From NCBI RefSeq assembly GCF_900626135.1, contig NZ_LR130785.1:1769241-1833240 (forward strand): a stretch of 64,000 bases of DNA, given 5' to 3'. The translations under genes and the position numbers were made by a program. This DNA is from Senegalia massiliensis (lineage in GTDB: Bacteria > Bacillota > Clostridia > Tissierellales > SIT17). Below the pieces are notes generated by a model. The model ran no database searches, was not told the origin of the DNA, and saw nothing but the letters and a program-made list of their open reading frames with translations. Shown one piece after another: positions 17,399-26,094 of this stretch (the stretch's first letter is position 1; every line of letters starts with the position of its first letter).

Positions 17399-19267
17399 TT
17401 ATTTAATATAGTTTAAAATAGTTTCAAATATACTATTAGAATCTAGTTTGTATTTTTCAAACAGTTTATCTGTATCACCGTGTTCAATAAATTTGTCAGG
17501 TAAACCAATGTTTAATACTTTACCTCTATAATTACTTTTAATTAAAGTTCGATTTACAGTTGTTCCAAGACCACCATTTATAACATTATCTTCTACAGTT
17601 ATAATTAATTTATATTTGTTAGAAAGTTTTCGAATTAAGTTTTCATCAATTGGTTTCAAAAATCTTATATTTATAAGTGTAGGGTTAATATTTTTGTTAT
17701 TTAATTTAATACATGCTTCATAACTTATCTCTACCATTTTTCCAATTGATATAATTGCAATATCTTTCCCTTCTATAATCGTCTCACCTTTACCTAAAAT
17801 TAATTCATTATTTGTAGTTAATTCATTTTTTACTACGCTTATTCCCCTAGGATATCTTAAAGCAATAGGACCTTCCTCATATTCGCTACTAAATTCTATC
17901 ATTTTTTCTAGTTCAAGTTTGTCCTTTGGAGCCATTATTATAAGATTAGGTATATGACTTAAATAAGAAAAATCAAAAACACCATGATGTGTCTCACCAT
18001 CATTTCCAACAAGTCCACCTCTATCAATAGCAAATACCACAGGTAAGTTTTGTAAAGCTACATCATGTACTATTTGATCATAACCTCTTTGTAAAAATGT
18101 AGAATATACAGCAAAAAAAGGTTTCAATCCTTGAGATGCAAGTCCTGCAGCAAGTGTTACAGCATGCTGTTCTGCTATACCTACATCAATAAACTTTTGA
18201 GGTAGCTTCTCTTTAAATTTATCTAATCCAGTTCCTGAAGGCATAGCTGCAGTTATAGCAACAACATTCTTATTTTTTAGAGCAATCTCATATAATTTAT
18301 CTCCAAATACTTGAGAATACTTAATTCCTTTAGTTTTTTTCAAAGCTTTACCCGTATCTAAATTAAATGCTGAAGTTCCATGAAATTTATCAGGGTTTTG
18401 TTCAGCATATTTATATCCTTTTCCCTTCTTTGTACGTACATGAACAATAACTGGCCCATTTACTCTCTTCGCTCTATTCAAAGTTTTAATAAGAGATTGT
18501 ATGTTATGACCATCAATAGGACCAAGATAAGTGAAGCCTAATTCTTCAAAAAGTACTCCTGGGACAACAAAATATTTAAAACTATCCTTAGCTTTTTCTG
18601 CTGTTCTTACCATAGTTTTACCTATAGCAGGGATACTATTCAATATATTCTCAAAATCATCTTTCATCCTTCCATAAGTTGGTGCTGTTCTAATTCTATC
18701 AAGATATTTAGATAAGCCTCCAACGTTTTCAGATATGGACATTTCATTGTCATTTAATATTACTATCATTTTACTTTTAATATCACCAGCATGATTTAAA
18801 GCTTCAAATGCCATCCCAGCTGTCATAGAGCCATCACCTATAATTGAAACAATATCATGTTTTTCTCCTTTTATATCTCTTGCTATTGCCATACCAAGAC
18901 CTGCAGATATTGAAGTAGAACTATGTCCAGTTTCAAAAGTATCATGAGAAGACTCACATCTTTTTGGAAAACCACTTAATCCATCAAGTTGCCTTATGCT
19001 TGATAATTGCTTTTTTCTTCCAGTCAAAATCTTATGTATATAAGATTGATGTCCTACATCCCAAATAATCTTATCTTTAGGACTATTGAATACTTTATGA
19101 ATTGCAATAGTAAGCTCAACAACTCCTAAATTAGAAGCTACATGCCCACCGGTTTTTGAAATATTATCTAGTAAATACTTTCTAATTTCACTACTTAATA
19201 TATTTAATTCAGAATTATTTAGTTTTTTTAAATCTGATATACAATCTACCTTTTCTAAAACATTCAT
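17399..19267 (-). CDS. dxs: 1-deoxy-D-xylulose-5-phosphate synthase
   Basis: The enzyme of about 622 residues joins pyruvate and glyceraldehyde 3-phosphate with thiamine diphosphate in the first step of the MEP isoprenoid pathway. The conserved HVASNLGVVELTIAIH, the ThDP motif GDGSMTAGMAFEALN...LNDN, and the pyrimidine-domain AEQHAVTLAAGLA and DRGGLVGNDGETHHGVFD are present in order. ATG 19267 fits the usual N-terminus better than the GTG at 19282, which overlaps the Shine-Dalgarno AAGGTGAG. It follows oapA by about 20 bases. Confidence 0.96.
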   Translation of the reverse strand: MNVLEKVDCISDLKKLNNSELNILSSEIRKYLLDNISKTGGHVASNLGVVELTIAIHKVFNSPKDKIIWDVGHQSYIHKILTGRKKQLSSIRQLDGLSGFPKRCESSHDTFETGHSSTSISAGLGMAIARDIKGEKHDIVSIIGDGSMTAGMAFEALNHAGDIKSKMIVILNDNEMSISENVGGLSKYLDRIRTAPTYGRMKDDFENILNSIPAIGKTMVRTAEKAKDSFKYFVVPGVLFEELGFTYLGPIDGHNIQSLIKTLNRAKRVNGPVIVHVRTKKGKGYKYAEQNPDKFHGTSAFNLDTGKALKKTKGIKYSQVFGDKLYEIALKNKNVVAITAAMPSGTGLDKFKEKLPQKFIDVGIAEQHAVTLAAGLASQGLKPFFAVYSTFLQRGYDQIVHDVALQNLPVVFAIDRGGLVGNDGETHHGVFDFSYLSHIPNLIIMAPKDKLELEKMIEFSSEYEEGPIALRYPRGISVVKNELTTNNELILGKGETIIEGKDIAIISIGKMVEISYEACIKLNNKNINPTLINIRFLKPIDENLIRKLSNKYKLIITVEDNVINGGLGTTVNRTLIKSNYRGKVLNIGLPDKFIEHGDTDKLFEKYKLDSNSIFETILNYIK

Positions 19268-19290
19268 ATAAAGGTCACTCACCTTCTCTT

Positions 19291-19863
19291 TTATTTGTCT
19301 AGGATTTTTAAGTTTAATTTATTATCAAAAAACATTACAACTTTTCCAGTATAATACATTATATTTTTAGAATAATTTATAGCTATTTCTTTACCAATAG
19401 CTTTACCGCCTACAGTTAAAGAAGCAATAAATCCACTCATTACAACACTTAATGTTGTTAATTCTTTTATATCATAAAAATTAGTTATCTTAAATACTAT
19501 TATAGCTCCTGCAGCACCACTTATTATCCCACATATATCTCCAATTACATCATTACAAAAGTTAGAAACCACCCCTGCATTCTTAATTAATTTTATAGAA
19601 TATCTTGCAGCTTTATTGTTTTGAGCAGCCATAGAATGAAATGGCTTTTCTCTAGCAGCAGCAACAGCTATTCCAATAGTATCAAAGAAAACACCTAATA
19701 AAATAATAAATATCAATGTTATAAAAGCAAATAATATATTAAAGTTTCTCATTACGTTTTCTGCTAATAAACTTACTGCTATGGCAAGAAAAAATGTCCA
19801 TATAGTGATAATTATAATCCATTTATAATTTGTTTTAGCTTTCAATTTTTTTGATTTCGACAA
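19291..19863 (-). CDS. oapA: OLE RNA-associated membrane protein OapA (CorB/DUF21-like)
   Basis: A 190-residue membrane protein with about four membrane segments and a conserved central block, FDTIGIAVAAAREKPFHSMA and FCNDVIGDICGIISGAAGA, related to the DUF21 domain of CorB/CNNM proteins. Such proteins lie next to OLE RNA genes between ispA and dxs and bind OLE RNA at the membrane. Here the OLE candidate ends about 20 bases upstream. It starts at TTG with GGAGG about 7 bases before it. The Mg/Co transporter names often given to this family are not supported by function data. Confidence 0.85.
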   Translation of the reverse strand: MSKSKKLKAKTNYKWIIIITIWTFFLAIAVSLLAENVMRNFNILFAFITLIFIILLGVFFDTIGIAVAAAREKPFHSMAAQNNKAARYSIKLIKNAGVVSNFCNDVIGDICGIISGAAGAIIVFKITNFYDIKELTTLSVVMSGFIASLTVGGKAIGKEIAINYSKNIMYYTGKVVMFFDNKLNLKILDK

Positions 19864-19886
19864 AATATACCTCCATAATCTTTATA

Positions 19887-19928
19887 CTGTCAGCTTTATT
19901 TAAATATATATTTAAATAAAGCTGACAG
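19887..19928. repeat. 42-base perfect palindrome at the 3' end of the OLE RNA
   Basis: CTGTCAGCTTTATTTAAATA plus T is followed at once by its exact complement, giving 21+21 bp without a loop. A third, slightly different copy of one arm (CTATCAGCTTT, 19937-19947) allows a competing 11-bp hairpin. No T run follows, so this may be an RNA end or processing structure rather than a classic terminator. Confidence 0.85.
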
Positions 19929-20496
19929 CACAAAAGCTATCAGCTTTAGAATGGTAGTATTTTGAGTAAATTTTGCGGCTTGAGGTCTGGCAGGATTTCC
20001 CGATTGAGAGCTGCATGTCGCCATAACAGAGGTTTCCCTTTAATCTCATCCTATCTTATTCGATAGAGCCAGATTGCCATTTAGTCCGCACTGCAATCCT
20101 CAACATACTTACAAAGAACAGTCTAGGAGTTTTCCTCAACAGTCATGCCAATCCCTAGCCTCTTTTGCAAAATAGGTTTCAATAGCAATGCTACTCCTTT
20201 TTAGGGCCCCTCAAATTCATAACTACAACTATTATCTCCCTATTTCACTCAAGGCAGGCTACACTGCACATAGCTTTCACCACATTGCAGGTTATCCTAA
20301 TATTAGGTCTCCACGGAGGCAGGGTCAACGCCCACATGCCATTGTGGATCGCCCCATCCTCCTTAACTCCCAGAAATGACCCCTGACTGGGCGTCACAAG
20401 CCATAACCAGGAACTTCATCGATATGCCCTTTGACGGATTTTTAGCCCCGCCTTCAAAATTGGCTGCTCTGACTAGAATACTGCACCATTCATAGC
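19887..20496 (-). ncRNA. OLE RNA (ornate large extremophilic RNA)
   Basis: About 610 bases without a convincing gene, much richer in G and C than the flanks, lie between ispA and the oapA-like gene. OLE RNAs are near 600 nt and occupy exactly this place (ispA, OLE, oapA, dxs) in other Firmicutes. The span from the predicted start, 7 bases after a TATAAT, to the terminal palindrome is about 610 nt. Many short stems are visible, for example around GGGGCGATCC and AGGCGGGGCTAA. The RNA forms a membrane ribonucleoprotein linked to stress, Mg and energy adaptation. The call rests on place, size, composition and the partner gene; a covariance search was not run. Confidence 0.88.
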
Positions 20497-20502
20497 AAAT
20501 TT

Positions 20503-20531
20503 ATTATATCACATGAGTTTTTAATATACAA
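20503..20531 (-). promoter_or_regulatory. Sigma-A promoter of the OLE RNA
   Basis: TTGTAT (20526-20531) and TATAAT (20503-20508) on the minus strand are separated by exactly 17 bases, an almost ideal vegetative promoter. The -35 box lies in the loop of the hairpin that follows ispA. Confidence 0.75.
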
Positions 20532-20548
20532 ATATTAAAAACTCATGT
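20511..20548 (-). terminator. Strong hairpin directly after ispA
   Basis: A 17-bp perfect stem (ACATGAGTTTTTAATAT with its complement) and a 4-base loop start right after the ispA stop. No T run follows, so it may protect or process RNA rather than end transcription fully. Confidence 0.6.
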
Positions 20549-21439
20549 TTAATTTACTCTTTTAGTTAGGTATTCTGCTAAGTCCATGAAAAAAATAGAT
20601 TCATCTGATTCTATTTTTTTCATAATTTCAATAGCTTTTTCTTTATACATATTTAAATCAGATTTAGATTTTTCCATTCCATAAATAGAGACATAAGTGC
20701 TTTTTTTCTTCTCTATATCACTTCCAATATCTTTTCCTAAAATATTCTTATCTCCTACTATATCTAATATATCATCTTTTATTTGAAATGATATTCCAAT
20801 ATATTCACTATATTTTTTCAAAATATTTATTTGTTCTGTATTTGCACCACCTATAGTAGCACCTGCAATTATAGAAGCTTCTATTAATTTTGAAGTTTTA
20901 TATTTATGAATAAAATTCAATGTTTTATAATCAATTTGTTTTTTTTCTGATATTATATCAACTACTTGTCCGCCTATCATACCTTTATATCCAGATGCTT
21001 TAGAAATTACATTCATTGCATTAATATATTCTTTTGAATAGTCATTTGCTATTACTTCATCTATCATTACTTCATAAGCATGATTTAGAAGAGCATCTCC
21101 TGCTAATATAGCAATTGATTCATCATATACTTTATGATTAGTAAGTTGTCCTCGTCGATAATCATCATCATCCATAGCTGGTAAATCATCATGTATCAAT
21201 GAATAGGTATGTATCATCTCCATAGCAATTGAAAATTTTATTGCTGATTTTATATTTCCACCAAATAACTCACAACTCTTAATTAAAAGTATCGGTCTCA
21301 ACCTTTTTCCACCTGATAATAAACTATATCTCATTGACTCAACAATTTTTTGTTGAGGTAAATCTAAGTCATTTAATACTTTTTTCAATTCATTTTCAAC
21401 AATGTTTTTATATTTTTCTAACTCATTATAAAAATCCAA
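20549..21439 (-). CDS. ispA: Farnesyl/geranyl diphosphate synthase
   Basis: The 296-residue trans-prenyltransferase makes farnesyl diphosphate from IPP and DMAPP. The first Asp-rich motif is DDLPAMDDDDYRRG near residue 85 and the second is DDILDIVGD near residue 215, with GGKRLRP near residue 47. It likely starts at TTG with GGGAG 4 bases upstream. It follows xseB by 11 bases in the conserved xseA-xseB-ispA order. Confidence 0.94.
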   Translation of the reverse strand: MDFYNELEKYKNIVENELKKVLNDLDLPQQKIVESMRYSLLSGGKRLRPILLIKSCELFGGNIKSAIKFSIAMEMIHTYSLIHDDLPAMDDDDYRRGQLTNHKVYDESIAILAGDALLNHAYEVMIDEVIANDYSKEYINAMNVISKASGYKGMIGGQVVDIISEKKQIDYKTLNFIHKYKTSKLIEASIIAGATIGGANTEQINILKKYSEYIGISFQIKDDILDIVGDKNILGKDIGSDIEKKKSTYVSIYGMEKSKSDLNMYKEKAIEIMKKIESDESIFFMDLAEYLTKRVN

Positions 21440-21450
21440 ATTTCTCCCAC

Positions 21451-21687
21451 CTATTCTATGTTTTCAAAGTCAGTTTCTTTTATGTTTTTATCGCTGTCTT
21501 CTAATATTAGTTTTATTTTCCCTTCTGTTTCTTCAATTTTTTTATAACAATGTTTATATAAATCAATACCTTTTTTAAATTCATCTAAAGCACTATCAAT
21601 TGTTATATCTCCTTTTTCTAACCTTTCAATTATATTATCCAATTCATCTATAGCTTCTTCAAATTTTAATTCATTATAATTAATCAC
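21451..21687 (-). CDS. xseB: Exodeoxyribonuclease VII small subunit
   Basis: A 78-residue XseB with the signature FEEAIDELDNIIERLEKGDI and SLDEFKKGI-like ALDEFKKGIDLYKHC. It forms exonuclease VII with XseA. GTG start with GGAGG 8 bases upstream. It begins directly after the xseA stop. Confidence 0.95.
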   Translation of the reverse strand: MINYNELKFEEAIDELDNIIERLEKGDITIDSALDEFKKGIDLYKHCYKKIEETEGKIKLILEDSDKNIKETDFENIE

Positions 21688-22902
21688 TTAAAATTCCTCC
21701 TTTAATAGAGATTTTATTACTTTAGCTTTTATTTGACCATCTTTAAAGTTGATTTTTATTATATCTCCAACATTCATATTTTTAACAGATTTCAATACAT
21801 TATTTTGATTATCTTCAACATAAGAAAAACCTCTATCTAATACATTTAATGGATTAAGTGAGTTTAACTTTTGTCTCATATTATCTAATTTTACCTTTTT
21901 ATCCTTCAAAATGTTATCTTTAGCAACTAATAATTTCCTTAGTTCAAAGTCTAACGTTTGCTTATATTGATCAATATAATAAATTGGTTCAGTGAAAATT
22001 CTAGTTTTTTTATAATAATTTAATTCACTTTTTTTACTTTCTATAAATCTATTTATAGAACTATTTAAATTTTTATTTAAATTCTCAAGTCTTTGTTCTA
22101 TAAAATTTATATCTTCCACCGCTAATTCACCTGCAGAAGAAGGAGTAGGTGCTCTTAAGTCTGAAACAAAATCAGAAATAGTAAAATCTGTTTCATGACC
22201 TACTGCTGATATAATTGGAATTTTAGAATTATATATAGCCCTTGCAACATCTTCTTCATTAAATGACCATAATTCTTCTATAGATCCTCCACCTCTACCT
22301 ATTATTATAGTATCTATATCGTTTCTAGAATTAAAATATTTTATACCTCTACATATTTCATCTTTAGAATATATACCTTGAACATGGACAGAATATATTA
22401 AAATATTTATATTAGGATTTCTCCTTTTAATAACAGTTATTATATCCTTTACTGCTGCACCAGTAGAAGAAGTTATAACCCCTATATTTTTAGGCATAGT
22501 ATTTATTTCTTTTTTATAAATAGCCTCAAATAATCTTTCATATTCTAACGTCTTCTTTAATTTTTCATATTTTATATACAAGTCTCCTATTCCATCACGC
22601 TTCATTTCTTTTACATATAATTGATAACAACCATCTCTCTCATATATAGAAATATATCCTTCAGCTATTACTTTCATACCATCTTCCAATTCAAAGGGAA
22701 GTGATTTATTGTCTCCATTAAACATTATGCATTTAAGCCTACTTCTATTATCTTTTAACGTAAAATACATATGCCCACTATAATGATGTTTGAAGTTTGA
22801 AACTTCCCCTTCAATCTTTATCTTATTTAATATAGGATCACTAGATATTATTTGTTTTATATAAGAAGTAAGTTCTGAAACTTTTAATGGTTTTAATTCC
22901 AT
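21688..22902 (-). CDS. xseA: Exodeoxyribonuclease VII large subunit
   Basis: The 404-residue protein starts with an OB fold (VSELTSYIKQIISSDP, then GEVSNFKHHYSGHMYFTLKD) and contains the catalytic block with GVITSSTGAAVKDI, IIIGRGGGSIEELWSFNEE and SAVGHETDFTISDFVSDLRA. It digests single-stranded DNA from both ends. Its first bases overlap the end of the Kae1-like gene by 10, so they are probably coupled. Confidence 0.96.
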   Translation of the reverse strand: MELKPLKVSELTSYIKQIISSDPILNKIKIEGEVSNFKHHYSGHMYFTLKDNRSRLKCIMFNGDNKSLPFELEDGMKVIAEGYISIYERDGCYQLYVKEMKRDGIGDLYIKYEKLKKTLEYERLFEAIYKKEINTMPKNIGVITSSTGAAVKDIITVIKRRNPNINILIYSVHVQGIYSKDEICRGIKYFNSRNDIDTIIIGRGGGSIEELWSFNEEDVARAIYNSKIPIISAVGHETDFTISDFVSDLRAPTPSSAGELAVEDINFIEQRLENLNKNLNSSINRFIESKKSELNYYKKTRIFTEPIYYIDQYKQTLDFELRKLLVAKDNILKDKKVKLDNMRQKLNSLNPLNVLDRGFSYVEDNQNNVLKSVKNMNVGDIIKINFKDGQIKAKVIKSLLKEEF

Positions 22903-23852
22903 TCGTTCACCTCCATAGCTTTTTTAGTGAGCAGTGCTATACCAACTCCATTATCAGTTGATAAATTTAGATTTGAAAAATAAATATTTGTATTAGAATT
23001 GTTTTTGAGTTTTAAGTTCTCTCTTAAATAATTATTTGATGCTACTCCTCCTACAATAATTATTTTATTTATATCTTTATGCTGTTTTAATATATTAATT
23101 AATACCCCTTCTAAGGATTTTTCAATACATTTTAATACAGACTTTGCAATATCTCCATCTTTATATCTTTTTTCTGATATAGCTCTCAAAAAGAAAGTCT
23201 CTGGGCCAGAAAAGTTTATCCAATTGTTTGAAAAACTAATAGGAATTTGAGAAATTAAATTTCCTTTTGCTGAAATTAAATCTAATGTTTCTCCACTAGG
23301 GAACTCTAATCCCATAGCTACACCTACTCTATCAATTAATTTTCCAGCACTTATATCTTTAGTCCCTCCAATTATACTGGTAATATATCTTTCTCTATTC
23401 CTTTCAGTCAATAATATTTCAGTAGTTCCACCTGAAATATGCACTACAATAATTTTTTTCTCTTCAATATATTTATTATATAACCCTGCCTCTATATGAC
23501 CTTCTTGATGACTAAAACAAAATGATTTTAAACCTAAAACACTTGAAAGAAAACTACCGTAACTCTTAGAAACATTAAATACTGGCATATAAGACCCTTC
23601 TACATTTCTAGGCTTATCAGTATATCCTACTGATATAATATCTTTTATATTTATTTTATCTTTAACAATATCCATTAACATGGGAATATTATTAATATGT
23701 TGAAATACAGCTTCTTGCTGTCTTAACCCTCTAGTATCTTTTTTTACTTTTAATATTTTTTTTAAATTCAAAATAATATTAAAATCTCTATCTACTACTC
23801 CTATAGAAGTAGTATATGCACTTGTATCAATTCCAAGATAATATTTATTCAT
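22893..23852 (-). CDS. Kae1-like (TsaD paralogue) ASKHA protein
   Basis: The 319-residue protein has the TsaD/Kae1 fold: LGIDTSAYTTSIGVVD at the start, the metal-binding His pair in SHQEGHIEAG near residue 115, the phosphate loop VHISGGTTEILL and VGGVASNNYLRE near the end. It is shorter and more divergent than true TsaD, and such a second copy is typical next to nusB and xseA in clostridia. It is often labelled O-sialoglycoprotein endopeptidase, which is misleading. Whether it takes part in t6A formation or another carbamoyl or ATP-linked reaction is not known. The start overlaps nusB by 8 bases. Confidence 0.8.
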   Translation of the reverse strand: MNKYYLGIDTSAYTTSIGVVDRDFNIILNLKKILKVKKDTRGLRQQEAVFQHINNIPMLMDIVKDKINIKDIISVGYTDKPRNVEGSYMPVFNVSKSYGSFLSSVLGLKSFCFSHQEGHIEAGLYNKYIEEKKIIVVHISGGTTEILLTERNRERYITSIIGGTKDISAGKLIDRVGVAMGLEFPSGETLDLISAKGNLISQIPISFSNNWINFSGPETFFLRAISEKRYKDGDIAKSVLKCIEKSLEGVLINILKQHKDINKIIIVGGVASNNYLRENLKLKNNSNTNIYFSNLNLSTDNGVGIALLTKKAMEVNEWN

Positions 23853-24249
23853 TTTCTTTTCTCACAAAACTTCCAAGAACTCCATTTATAAATTTACTCG
23901 ATTCCTCCGAACTATATTTTTTACTTATTTCTATAGATTCATTTATGGAAACTTGTGTAGGTATATCTTCCCTAAACATTATTTCATAAATTGATATCCT
24001 AAGTATAGACAAATCAACTTTTGATAATCTTTCCTTTTTCCAACCTTTAATATATTTTTCTATTTTTTCATCGATTAATTTTAAATTATCTTGTATATTG
24101 TCTATAGTGCTTTCAATATATACTTTTTCATCTTCTGTGAAATTATTATTTTCAAAAAATATCTTTACTATTTCTTCATCAAATGTTTTATTCAATTCTA
24201 GTTGATATAACAATTTCATTGTAGCTTCTCTAGCATTTCTTCTTCCCAT
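23845..24249 (-). CDS. nusB: Transcription antitermination factor NusB
   Basis: A 134-residue all-helical NusB with the N-terminal RRNAREATMKLLYQLE motif and C-terminal SESIEIAKKY-like NESIEISKKYSSEESSKF followed by INGVLGS. It binds boxA RNA with NusE in rRNA antitermination. ATG 24249 is preferred because AGGAG lies 8 bases upstream; a GTG three codons before overlaps that site. Confidence 0.95.
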   Translation of the reverse strand: MGRRNAREATMKLLYQLELNKTFDEEIVKIFFENNNFTEDEKVYIESTIDNIQDNLKLIDEKIEKYIKGWKKERLSKVDLSILRISIYEIMFREDIPTQVSINESIEISKKYSSEESSKFINGVLGSFVRKENE

Positions 24250-24322
24250 TGTTTTCACTCCTAAATTACCTTATAAATTTAATTTTATTGTTTTATAATA
24301 ATATGTATTAAAATAATAACCA

Positions 24323-24375
24323 ATATTAATGCAAATTAACCCTCTACTTTAGTGAGGGTTAATTTGCATTAATAT
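24323..24375 (-). terminator. Long hairpin between asp23 and nusB
   Basis: A 22-bp perfect stem (ATATTAATGCAAATTAACCC and beyond) with a 9-base loop begins 9 bases after the asp23 stop. The T run is poor, so it may terminate only partly or act in RNA processing. Confidence 0.65.
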
Positions 24376-24383
24376 ATTTTATT

Positions 24384-24773
24384 TTAAGACTCTTCCTCTT
24401 CTAATGATTCTGATTGCTTAAGTTCAACACCTTGCACATGAATATTTACTTCTAAAACTTTCAAGCCTGTCATATTTACAATAGCATCTTTTACGGCCTC
24501 TTGAATTTTCCATGCTACATCTGGAATTTTAGAACCATATTTAACAACTATGTATAAATCAACAGATGCGTCTTTATCAGTTACTTCAACTTTAACACCC
24601 TTAGATAAGTTCTTCCTACCTAATATATCTGATATTCCTCCAGTAAATCCTCCGCTCATAGCATGAACACCTTCAATATCTATAGCTGCAAGTCCGGCAA
24701 TTGTAGCTACTACTTCATCTGAAATTTTAACTTGACCATTTTCATATTCTTTTCCTTCATCTATATTAGTCAT
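24384..24773 (-). CDS. Asp23/Gls24 family envelope stress protein
   Basis: The 129-residue protein carries the DUF322/Asp23 pattern: GQVKISDEVVATIAGLAAID at residues 13-32, then GVHAMSGG, VDLYIVVKYGSKIPDVAW and VNIHVQGV. Family members are membrane-associated and linked to cell-envelope stress, and the gene usually lies between spoIIIAH and nusB, as here. The acidic C-terminal tail is common in the family. Confidence 0.9.
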   Translation of the reverse strand: MTNIDEGKEYENGQVKISDEVVATIAGLAAIDIEGVHAMSGGFTGGISDILGRKNLSKGVKVEVTDKDASVDLYIVVKYGSKIPDVAWKIQEAVKDAIVNMTGLKVLEVNIHVQGVELKQSESLEEEES

Positions 24774-24839
24774 CTTTATACCTCCAAATTAACTTAATTA
24801 TATCACAATTATATCAAATTAAATAGTTGTTTACAAACA

Positions 24840-25490
24840 CTAACTATTTTTATTTATTATTTTAATATTATTAGCTTTAAATTCTGTTTCTGATGTTACT
24901 ATTTCAAGTATTTGAGCAACTTCTTTTTTAGAAAGTTCATTTTTTGATATTACTATTCTAACATCATTTTCACCTATAAATACTATAGACTCATCAAATC
25001 CTTTAGATCCTAATAAACCTTCTATTAACAATTCCTTTTCAGAATTTTTACCAATTTTTATTATTTCTTTTTGAGCATCATCTACAACTTCTTTACTACT
25101 CTTATCATTTTTTACTATATCATTTAATCTATCAATTAGTTCTGACCTTATTTTATCTCTAGATAATCTATATTTTGCAAAATAATTGCTTTTTTCTATG
25201 TTTTGTTCATTTGTTAAAGCTTCTCCTATTTCAGAGTTTGTTTCCTTAGAAAGATTATTAATTTCATTATCTTTACTATCTACTACTTCAATTGTTTCAG
25301 TATTATCACCTACAACTTCTACTAACTCACTTTCTTCTGATGATACCTCTGTTAGCTCTTCTTCATATTTTTGATAATCATTAGATGATTTAGTTATTGA
25401 ATCTTTTGATAATTGATGATTTATAAAACCTAGCATAACAAGTATTAATATCAATGAAGTTAAATAAATAGTCTTTTTTCTTATTATCAT
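24840..25490 (-). CDS. spoIIIAH: Stage III sporulation protein AH
   Basis: About 216 residues with an N-terminal membrane segment (TIYLTSLILILVMLGFI), an acidic Glu/Ser/Asn-rich linker of some 70 residues, and a C-terminal YscJ/FliF-like ring-building domain (about 125-216). SpoIIIAH on the mother-cell side pairs with SpoIIQ of the forespore to form the feeding channel. ATG 25490 is set by GGAGG 7 bases upstream. It is the last gene of the operon. Confidence 0.9.
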   Translation of the reverse strand: MIIRKKTIYLTSLILILVMLGFINHQLSKDSITKSSNDYQKYEEELTEVSSEESELVEVVGDNTETIEVVDSKDNEINNLSKETNSEIGEALTNEQNIEKSNYFAKYRLSRDKIRSELIDRLNDIVKNDKSSKEVVDDAQKEIIKIGKNSEKELLIEGLLGSKGFDESIVFIGENDVRIVISKNELSKKEVAQILEIVTSETEFKANNIKIINKNS

Positions 25491-25503
25491 TATTAATCCT
25501 CCT

Positions 25504-26085
25504 TTATTTTTTAACATAAACTTCCACCTTATTACCACTAATACCTAATACAGTTTTTACTGCATTATATATAGTTTCTTTTATTCTAATATCATTTGCA
25601 CCCTCAGCTGCTATAATAACTCCTTTTATTTCAGGTTTAACTTCTTTTATAGTTATCATCTCCCCTCCATTCCCATTCATCACAATTTGTTCAGTACTTT
25701 CTTCTCTCATAACATCTCTAGTGCCACCTTCAGAATCATTTTCTTTAGTCACTTCTTTATTTTTTGTAGTATTAGTTGCTGGAATATTTTCCACAGTTTC
25801 CAACAATGTAACCATTACTTCTACATCTCCAACTCCTTTCATCTCACTTAATATTTTCTTTAATTTTATTTCTATTTCATTTGAATAATCTTCCTCATAT
25901 ATTTCTTTATTTTTCTCCTTTGGATTTATATTGTTTATATCTTTTATTGATTCTTCACCTTCAAAAAATATACTTATTCCTATAAGTAGCATTATACCAA
26001 TTGAAATAACAATAGCTAGATTAGTGTACTTTTTATTGCCAGAAATTTTTTTAAATAAAATATTTATATGTTTTTCTAATTTCAT
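25504..26085 (-). CDS. spoIIIAG: Stage III sporulation protein AG
   Basis: 193 residues with one N-terminal membrane segment (LAIVISIGIMLLIGISIFF), a charged linker and a C-terminal ring-building motif domain containing MKGVGDVEVMVTL and KPEIKGVIIAAEGA followed by VKTVLGISGNKVEVY. The Bacillus protein forms a large ring in the mother-cell channel. GGAGG precedes the ATG. Confidence 0.92.
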   Translation of the reverse strand: MKLEKHINILFKKISGNKKYTNLAIVISIGIMLLIGISIFFEGEESIKDINNINPKEKNKEIYEEDYSNEIEIKLKKILSEMKGVGDVEVMVTLLETVENIPATNTTKNKEVTKENDSEGGTRDVMREESTEQIVMNGNGGEMITIKEVKPEIKGVIIAAEGANDIRIKETIYNAVKTVLGISGNKVEVYVKK

Positions 26086-26094
26086 AGTCTCCTC

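Noticed and set aside
19850-19863. Spo0A box at the oapA start (TTGTCGAAA)
   Set aside because: The bases are the TTG start codon and the next codons; no promoter context supports an operator.
20188-20379. Plus-strand open frame of 63 codons inside the OLE interval
   Set aside because: No ribosome binding site, antisense to a structured RNA, composition follows RNA stems rather than codons.
22893-23852. Annotation as TsaD or glycoprotein endopeptidase
   Set aside because: The protein is too divergent and sits apart from tsaB/tsaE; a Kae1-like paralogue is the safer name.
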